This document shows, piece by piece, positions 5,800-9,649 of a stretch of 9,649 bases of DNA (positions are counted from its first letter, which is position 1; every line of letters begins with the position of its first letter). The DNA is from an uncultured Treponema sp. (GTDB taxonomy: Bacteria > Spirochaetota > Spirochaetia > Treponematales > Treponemataceae): positions 1 through 9,649 of the forward strand of contig CALDWC010000092.1 of assembly GCA_937923945.1 (NCBI GenBank), written 5' to 3'. Position numbers and translations under genes: made by a program. The notes under the pieces were generated by a model, which saw nothing but the letters and a program-made list of their open reading frames with translations, searched no databases and had not been told where the DNA came from.

Positions 5800-5828
5800 T
5801 TGACTTTTCGCGTTTTTTTTGTTACAAT
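5800..5828 (+). promoter_or_regulatory. yajC-secDF promoter
   Basis: TTGACT at 5800-5805 and TACAAT at 5823-5828 are separated by the ideal 17 nt. An A/T palindrome, ATTTTTAAAAAT at 5782-5793, lies just upstream and could act as an UP element. Transcription would start near 5835, giving a leader of about 29 nt before yajC. Confidence 0.8.
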
Positions 5829-5852
5829 GCACCTCTGAATTTATCATTTGAT

Positions 5853-5858
5853 AAGAGG
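5853..5858 (+). promoter_or_regulatory. yajC ribosome binding site
   Basis: AAGAGG ends 5 nt before the ATG at 5864. A second in-frame ATG at 5873 is 14 nt from the site, so 5864 is preferred. Confidence 0.65.
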
Positions 5859-5863
5859 TTTTT

Positions 5864-6196
5864 ATGAATTTTATGAATTTTTTACAGGCTGCCCCTGCTC
5901 CCGGCGGTAATCTGGTGATGTTAGGTACATTGGGCGTGATGTTTGTCATCATGTATTTTTTGATTATCCGCCCCCAAAATAAGGAAAGGAAAAAGCTGCA
6001 GGAAATGATTAGCGCCTTAAAAAAAGGTGATAAAATTGTCACAATCGGCGGAATTTACGGAACCGTTTCATCATTAAAAGAAAAAACGGTTATTCTCAAA
6101 GTTGATGAAAACTGCAAAATTGAAATGAGTCGCAATGCAATTTCCAGCGTTATCAGCGATAAGGCTGAAGAACCCGCAAAAGGAAACGCTGATTAA
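5864..6196 (+). CDS. yajC: Preprotein translocase subunit YajC, 3' end altered by element
   Basis: A 110-residue single-span inner-membrane protein that associates with SecDF and the SecYEG channel. A short N-terminal segment (MNFMNFLQAAPAPGGN) precedes one membrane helix at about 17-36, ending in the hallmark IIRPQNKERKKLQEMI (35-50), then the cytoplasmic domain with LKKGDKIVTIGGIYGTV and LKVDENCKIEMSRNAISSVI. It is the first gene of the secDF operon. The last four residues, GNAD, and the stop codon are encoded by the repeat element that starts at 6182. If the element and one AAAA copy are removed, the frame runs from K106 into AEETGKHDKETK and stops at 6375-6377. The original protein was therefore probably 118 residues with a longer charged tail. 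The conserved core is intact, so function is likely kept. Confidence 0.95.
   Translation: MNFMNFLQAAPAPGGNLVMLGTLGVMFVIMYFLIIRPQNKERKKLQEMISALKKGDKIVTIGGIYGTVSSLKEKTVILKVDENCKIEMSRNAISSVISDKAEEPAKGNAD
6178..6181. repeat. Target-site duplication (left) of element copy 2
   Basis: AAAA within the yajC codons GCA AAA directly precedes the element; the same AAAA follows the element at 6335-6338. Joining the flanks with a single AAAA restores the yajC reading frame, which supports this as a true target duplication. Confidence 0.7.
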
Positions 6197-6245
6197 AGGC
6201 TTGACGCCGTTTAACAGCGTTTCCTTATTGTTTCTCAATGTTCAG

Positions 6246-6251
6246 TATAAT
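6246..6251 (+). promoter_or_regulatory. Possible -10 box inside element copy 2
   Basis: TATAAT lies in the loop of the central hairpin and points toward secD, 157 nt ahead of its ATG. No good -35 sits 16-18 nt upstream, and copy 1 lacks the hexamer. It could help transcription of secDF beyond the inserted hairpins, but the case is weak. Confidence 0.25.
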
Positions 6252-6295
6252 AAGGTAGATTCTGAACATTTGCGAAACAATAGATTTTGAAGGTG

Positions 6296-6331
6296 GGCAC
6301 TGATTAATTCTCGATTGAATTAATCAGTGCC
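6296..6331. repeat. Perfect 15-bp hairpin at right end of element copy 2
   Basis: Arms 6296-6310 and 6317-6331 match exactly around TCGATT. The arms are identical to those at 1061-1096, although other parts of the two copies differ, so this hairpin seems to be under constraint or recently spread. Confidence 0.9.
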
Positions 6332-6334
6332 TCC

Positions 6335-6338
6335 AAAA
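6335..6338. repeat. Target-site duplication (right) of element copy 2
   Basis: This AAAA mirrors 6178-6181. It is followed by former yajC codons (GCG GAA GAA ACG ...) that remain readable to the TAA at 6375-6377. Confidence 0.65.
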
Positions 6339-6377
6339 GCGGAAGAAACGGGAAAACACGATAAAGAAACAAAATAA
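6339..6377 (+). pseudogene. yajC: Orphaned 3' end of yajC
   Basis: Read in the frame that follows the preceding AAAA, these bases encode AEETGKHDKETK and a TAA stop. Joined to the present YajC at K106 they give AEEPAK-AEETGK, a charged repeat-like tail typical of YajC C-termini. The TAA lies 30 nt before the secD ATG, an ordinary operon spacing. The segment is now untranslated because the inserted element supplies an earlier stop. Confidence 0.7.
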
Positions 6378-6398
6378 CGAATATACAGCAGATAATTT

Positions 6399-6403
6399 GA
6401 GGA
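6399..6403 (+). promoter_or_regulatory. secD ribosome binding site
   Basis: GAGGA ends 4 nt before the secD ATG at 6408 and supports that start. Confidence 0.65.
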
Positions 6404-6407
6404 ACAC

Positions 6408-8315
6408 ATGAAAAAAACTACTCGCTTGGTGATTGTGTTGCTGGTTTTAGCTCTCTGTTTTGTTTTTTTGCTGCCAACGATACGCTGGTATTTTTGGACT
6501 AGCAAAGAAGACAGAGCGTTAGCAACCGAATCACGGGAAAAAATTAGAGATTACGCCATCAATATGGCAACGAAAGACGTTGACTTTTTAATTGAAGCGG
6601 CAAAATCCGGTTCATCGGAATCGCTTGATACGGCTCGTTTTGGGGAACTGATCAGAGCAGCCCAAAAAAGTTATAAAGCAATGGAAAAAGAAGCGCCGCA
6701 CACTTGGACTGCCGCCGATATTTTAACGGCTTTTCCGAGTGCAAACGAAGCGCAAGCCCGCAGTGAAATATCAGGCATAATGGAAAACTTTTACCGCAAT
6801 CGTATTTTAACCATAAAAAAATATCAAACCAATGCGGTAAAACTCGGCTTGGATTTGTCGGGCGGTATGAGCTTGATTATCAAAGCCGACCTTTCTGCAA
6901 TCGAAGAAAGTGCGGAAAAACTCGCCGAAGTAAAAAACGAACCGGCATCATCCGTCGCAGCCGAATCGAACGAAGCGGAAAAATCGAACACCGAAGCCGG
7001 TGATGCCGTATCGACGAACGGAGAAACGATCGCACAAGCCGATGCACAAAAAACACCGGAAAAACGGACAATTACGGCGACAACAAAACAGGAAGCGATG
7101 AACCTTGCGATGGAAACGCTGCGTAGCCGAATCGACCGCTTTGGACTTTCCGAGCCGGTTATTCGTCAGCAAGGTGAAGATCGCATTTATATTGAACTTC
7201 CGGGAGCAACCGACACCGATCAGATAAATTCGATTATTATGGGACGCGGCATTTTGGCGTTTCATCTGGTTGACGACGATGCAACAGCACAGTTTTACCA
7301 ATATTACAATGCAAATCCGGGAACAACGTTCGATGCAAACTATCAGTTGCTGGATCCGACGATTATACCGGAAGACACGATGGTACTCGGCGTGTATCAC
7401 AAGGATGCGTACGGTATTGACGAGCGAGATGAAAATCAGCCCTTTTTGGTGGTAAAAAAACAAGCTGGTTTGGACGGCAAGCATTTAACCGAAGTTGAAA
7501 CTTCACGCGGAAATACGGGACAGCCGGTTGTCGAATTTGCACTCACCGGTGAAGGTGCGGAAATTTTTGCAAAGTTGACTACGGACAATAAAGGCAAGCG
7601 GCTTGCAATCGTTTCGGACAATAAAATTAAATCGGCACCGAATATTAACGAACCGATTACCGGCGGTCGCGGTATTATACAGGGGTTTACCGCCGCAGAA
7701 GGTGAAAACTTAAAAGCGGTTTTGCGTTCCGCCTGGTTGAATGTGCCGCTTGAATTGGAAAGCCAACAAATTGTCGGAGCAACTATGGGTAAACTCGCAA
7801 TCAGCCAAGGACTTAACGCGTTAAAATGGGGCTTGGTTGCCGTATTTGCATTTATGCTCATGTATTACCTCGAAGCGGGCATCAATGCTTGTATCGCCCA
7901 AATTTTGAACCTCTACATTATGTTCAGTATTTTGTCGGCTTTTAACTTGACTTTGAGCCTTTCCAGTATTGCCGGTATGATTTTAACAATCGGTATGGCA
8001 GTTGATGCGAACGTTGTTATTTTTGAACGCATCAAAGAAGAATTGCTTTTAGGCAAGTCGCGCGCCTCGGCAATCGAAGCGGGGTTTGATCATGCATTGT
8101 CGGCAATTATGGACTCGAACATCACAACCTTTATTGCGGCAGCATTCCTTTCAATTTTGGGAACGGGTACGATTAAAGGATTTGCATACAGCTTGTCAAT
8201 CGGTGTTCTTTCTTCGGTGTTTACCGCGCTTTTTGTTTCTAAATTGATTTTTGATTTCGGTTCGGAAACCCTCAATTTGCAGAACCTCAAAATCAGCTGG
8301 AGGAGTTACCATTAA
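6408..8315 (+). CDS. secD: Protein translocase subunit SecD
   Basis: A 635-residue RND-type inner-membrane protein that, with SecF, uses the ion gradient to help pull preproteins through SecYEG on the periplasmic side. TM1 is at about 6-28. The periplasmic P1 domain carries the hallmark KLGLDLSGG (145-153), and TLRSRIDRFGLSEPVIRQQGEDRIYIELPG (237-266) is the conserved block near its end. The P4 region ends in ITGGRGIIQGFTAAEG (417-432). The five-helix bundle spans about 468-618 and contains SSIAGMILTIGMAVDANVVIFERI (519-542), with the conserved aspartate D533, and DSNITT (569-574). Residues about 172-222 are an insert rich in Ala, Glu, Ser and Thr that probably forms a flexible periplasmic loop. 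The length is close to E. coli SecD (615). The stop overlaps the secF start by 1 nt. Confidence 0.96.
   Translation: MKKTTRLVIVLLVLALCFVFLLPTIRWYFWTSKEDRALATESREKIRDYAINMATKDVDFLIEAAKSGSSESLDTARFGELIRAAQKSYKAMEKEAPHTWTAADILTAFPSANEAQARSEISGIMENFYRNRILTIKKYQTNAVKLGLDLSGGMSLIIKADLSAIEESAEKLAEVKNEPASSVAAESNEAEKSNTEAGDAVSTNGETIAQADAQKTPEKRTITATTKQEAMNLAMETLRSRIDRFGLSEPVIRQQGEDRIYIELPGATDTDQINSIIMGRGILAFHLVDDDATAQFYQYYNANPGTTFDANYQLLDPTIIPEDTMVLGVYHKDAYGIDERDENQPFLVVKKQAGLDGKHLTEVETSRGNTGQPVVEFALTGEGAEIFAKLTTDNKGKRLAIVSDNKIKSAPNINEPITGGRGIIQGFTAAEGENLKAVLRSAWLNVPLELESQQIVGATMGKLAISQGLNALKWGLVAVFAFMLMYYLEAGINACIAQILNLYIMFSILSAFNLTLSLSSIAGMILTIGMAVDANVVIFERIKEELLLGKSRASAIEAGFDHALSAIMDSNITTFIAAAFLSILGTGTIKGFAYSLSIGVLSSVFTALFVSKLIFDFGSETLNLQNLKISWRSYH
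8299..8305 (+). promoter_or_regulatory. secF ribosome binding site inside secD
   Basis: GGAGGAG, within the last codons of secD, lies 9 nt before the secF ATG at 8315. The overlapping TAATG junction suggests coupled translation and equal amounts of SecD and SecF. Confidence 0.75.
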
Positions 8316-9529
8316 TGAAAAAGATTTATAAAGTCAGTAAACTTTTTACCGGCATTACCATTTTTTATGTGTTATTTTTACTAACGGGAATTACCCTCAT
8401 TGGGGTAAAAGGAATAAACAAAGGGGTTGATTTTCAATCCGGTTTAGTTTCAAAAGTTCGCTTTGCACCGACCGTACTGGCATTAACCTATGAAGGTAGC
8501 GATTCCGTAACATTTTCGCAGGATACACAAGGTGTTCACATCGTAACCACTTCGGTTAATGCGGAAAATAAAACGGAAAGTTTTTTGTTCAGCGAATATA
8601 AAACGGTCGGGGACTTTATCGCCGCAAGTTCGAAAATTACCGGTTTGAAAGCCGAATCGAAAGGAAATGATACGGTTTCGCTGAGTTCGCTTTTTACCAA
8701 CTCAACGGAAGGAACACGGCTTTCAACGACGCCTTTGAACTTGCACAGCCTTGAACCGGTAACAGAGCCCTTATCGAGTGATTCGGTACGCAAAAGTTTG
8801 TCGAATATTCCCGGTCTTGTAGTGCAGCAGACCGGCGAAGATGCATTACGTACGTTTCAGTTCCGGCTCGCAGACAATGATCCTGAAAAAAATACGAGCG
8901 AAAACTTAAAAACGCTTTTAACAACGGCATTGACCGAGGCATACGGCACGGGAAACTTTGCCTATTTGAGCAGTGATTTTATGGGTTCTCAGTTTTCCGC
9001 TTCGCTCGTGCGTCAATCGTCTCTGCTGGTGTTTTTTTCTATCGTAATGATTTTCCTCTATGTGATGATACGATTTAAATGGAACTTTTCAGTTGCAGCC
9101 ATTGTAGCATTGGTGTTTGATACATTTACCATGTTAGTGTATATAGTATTTACCCAAATGGAGTTTTCAACGTTTACGGTTGCAGCGTTTTTGACAATTA
9201 TTGGATATTCCGTCAACGATACCGTTGTTATGTTCGACCGTATCCGTGAAAATACGCGGCTCTTTCCTGAAATGATCGGAACGGAAATTATTGATAAATC
9301 CATCAGTGAAGTGTTGGGGCGCAGTATTATAACGACGATTACAACTATTGCCGCTATCATTATTTTGTTTTTGTTCACTGAAGGACCGACACAGGATTTT
9401 GCGAATGTGCTGCTCGTCGGTTTGGTTTCAGGTCTTCTTACCAGTTTGTTAGTTGCACCGGCTATTCTCAACAAAACCTGCGGCACAAAACGCGGTCAAG
9501 AAATTATTAAATCAAAAGTTGCAGCATAA
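8315..9529 (+). CDS. secF: Protein translocase subunit SecF
   Basis: A 404-residue inner-membrane partner of SecD. TM1 is at about 12-32, followed by the hallmark GVDFQSG (37-43). The periplasmic region runs from about 41 to 222 and is roughly 180 residues, clearly larger than in E. coli SecF (whole protein 323 residues); its central part, about 55-160, is rich in Ser and Thr and looks like an added segment. DFMGSQFSASLVRQ (221-234) leads into the helix bundle. Five further helices follow, with FLTIIGYSVNDTVVMFDRIREN (292-313), which contains the conserved asparagine-aspartate pair, and the final helices ending near 385. Secretion in spirochaetes serves many lipoproteins and outer-membrane proteins, so this complex is central to the envelope. 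It ends the operon; element copy 3 starts 65 nt downstream. Confidence 0.96.
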   Translation: MKKIYKVSKLFTGITIFYVLFLLTGITLIGVKGINKGVDFQSGLVSKVRFAPTVLALTYEGSDSVTFSQDTQGVHIVTTSVNAENKTESFLFSEYKTVGDFIAASSKITGLKAESKGNDTVSLSSLFTNSTEGTRLSTTPLNLHSLEPVTEPLSSDSVRKSLSNIPGLVVQQTGEDALRTFQFRLADNDPEKNTSENLKTLLTTALTEAYGTGNFAYLSSDFMGSQFSASLVRQSSLLVFFSIVMIFLYVMIRFKWNFSVAAIVALVFDTFTMLVYIVFTQMEFSTFTVAAFLTIIGYSVNDTVVMFDRIRENTRLFPEMIGTEIIDKSISEVLGRSIITTITTIAAIIILFLFTEGPTQDFANVLLVGLVSGLLTSLLVAPAILNKTCGTKRGQEIIKSKVAA

Positions 9530-9546
9530 TTTTATTGTAGATATTG

Positions 9547-9565
9547 GAGCGCGTTGATTCCGCTC
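9547..9565 (+). repeat. Weak hairpin after secF
   Basis: GAGCG at 9547-9551 pairs with CGCTC at 9561-9565 around a 9-nt loop, 17 nt after the secF stop. The next bases are TCCCGCG before a short T4, so it is not a convincing terminator. No better one is seen before the window ends. Confidence 0.3.
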
Positions 9566-9594
9566 TCCCGCGTTTTCTAAAAGCCCCGCCTTAT

Positions 9595-9649
9595 GGAAAC
9601 GCTGATTAAAGGCTTGACGCCGTTTAACAGCGTTTCCTTATTGTTTCTC
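9595..9649 (+). mobile_element. MITE-like palindromic element, copy 3 (cut by window end)
   Basis: The 55 nt visible here are identical to 6182-6236 of copy 2 and include the whole terminal hairpin 9595-9610 / 9623-9637 and the start of the second one. The orientation is the same as copy 2, so the two copies flank secDF as direct repeats. The left flank is TTAT; if the element is complete the same four bases should follow its right end about 153 nt downstream, outside this window. Confidence 0.8.

Larger units (their letters stand above)
6182..6334 (+). mobile_element. MITE-like palindromic element, copy 2 (153 nt), inserted in yajC
   Basis: The left end GGAAACGCTGATTAAA and the complement of the right end, GGAGGCACTGATTAAT, form imperfect terminal inverted repeats. 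Three hairpins fill it. First, 6182-6197 pairs with 6210-6224 with one bulged base and an inner GGC/GCC. Second, 6226-6245 pairs with 6262-6282 with a small internal loop. Third, the perfect 15-bp stem 6296-6310 / 6317-6331 closes a TCGATT loop. AAAA flanks both sides. There is no coding capacity, so movement would need a transposase supplied in trans. It separates yajC from secD and supplies the yajC stop codon. Its first 55 nt are identical to copy 3, suggesting recent spread. A perfect TATAAT occurs in the loop of the second hairpin. Confidence 0.82.

Noticed and set aside
5677..6042. 122-codon upstream extension of the yebC reading frame
   Set aside because: The YebC hallmark MSGHSKW and an AAGGAG site fix the start at 5676. 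The extension crosses both promoters and runs antisense to yajC.
6182..6334. The repeat as a conserved regulatory RNA or riboswitch of secDF
   Set aside because: Other copies occur at unrelated loci and in the opposite orientation, copy 2 interrupts the yajC reading frame, and short direct repeats flank it.
6320..6505. Small minus-strand open frame across the element and the secD start
   Set aside because: It combines element and secD antisense sequence, lacks conserved features, and exists only because of the junction.
6948..7484. Long open frame on the minus strand within secD
   Set aside because: It is the antisense shadow of a well-conserved coding sequence, with a cysteine- and arginine-rich composition unlike a real protein and no start signals.
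7436..7861. Open frame on the minus strand within secD
   Set aside because: It is antisense to the conserved SecD P4 and first bundle region and has no recognisable motif or ribosome binding site.
9058..9486. Open frame on the minus strand within secF
   Set aside because: It is antisense to the SecF helix bundle; its length follows from the codon bias of the real gene.

Overview
The window looks like the chromosome of a low-to-moderate GC spirochaete, most likely a Treponema. This rests on overall base composition, on the style of the yajC-secD-secF operon with large periplasmic regions in SecD and SecF, and on the mix of ordinary housekeeping genes with poorly conserved envelope proteins. 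The genus is an inference: there is no rRNA or marker gene to settle it. No phage, CRISPR array, tRNA or rRNA is visible.

Layout. 74-946 (+) is a radical SAM protein. 947-1425 is a long intergenic region that holds one copy of a palindromic repeat element and the promoter of lplA. 1426-2424 (+) is lipoate-protein ligase, whose stop codon overlaps that of the convergent cytidine deaminase gene cdd (2421-2831, -). A 23-bp gap with a symmetric -10 box separates cdd from a two-gene envelope operon on the + strand: a membrane-anchored beta-propeller-like protein (2855-3949) and an exported protein with a degenerate M23/LytM domain (3960-4847). A bidirectional terminator at 4879-4916 ends that operon and the convergent yebC (4936-5676, -). 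A divergent regulatory region, with two near-consensus promoters and an operator-like palindrome between them, drives yebC leftward and yajC-secD-secF rightward. The latter encodes the accessory SecDF-YajC part of the Sec translocase (5864-9529).

The most notable thing is a short mobile repeat of about 155-170 nt, present as two full copies (1058-1225, inverted; 6182-6334) and one copy cut by the window end (9595-9649). It has imperfect terminal inverted repeats sharing the core CRCTGATTAA, three internal hairpins, and 4-bp A/T direct repeats at both complete insertion sites (TTTA and AAAA). It therefore behaves like a MITE (a small non-autonomous transposon). The 6182 copy landed inside the 3' end of yajC: the present stop codon comes from the element, and removing the element plus one target duplication restores an in-frame charged tail ending 30 nt before secD. 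The insertion thus shortened YajC and placed three hairpins inside an essential secretion operon. Copies 2 and 3 lie in the same orientation and bracket secDF.

The second notable item is the M23-like protein at 3960-4847, which keeps the fold signature but appears to have lost every metal-binding and catalytic residue.
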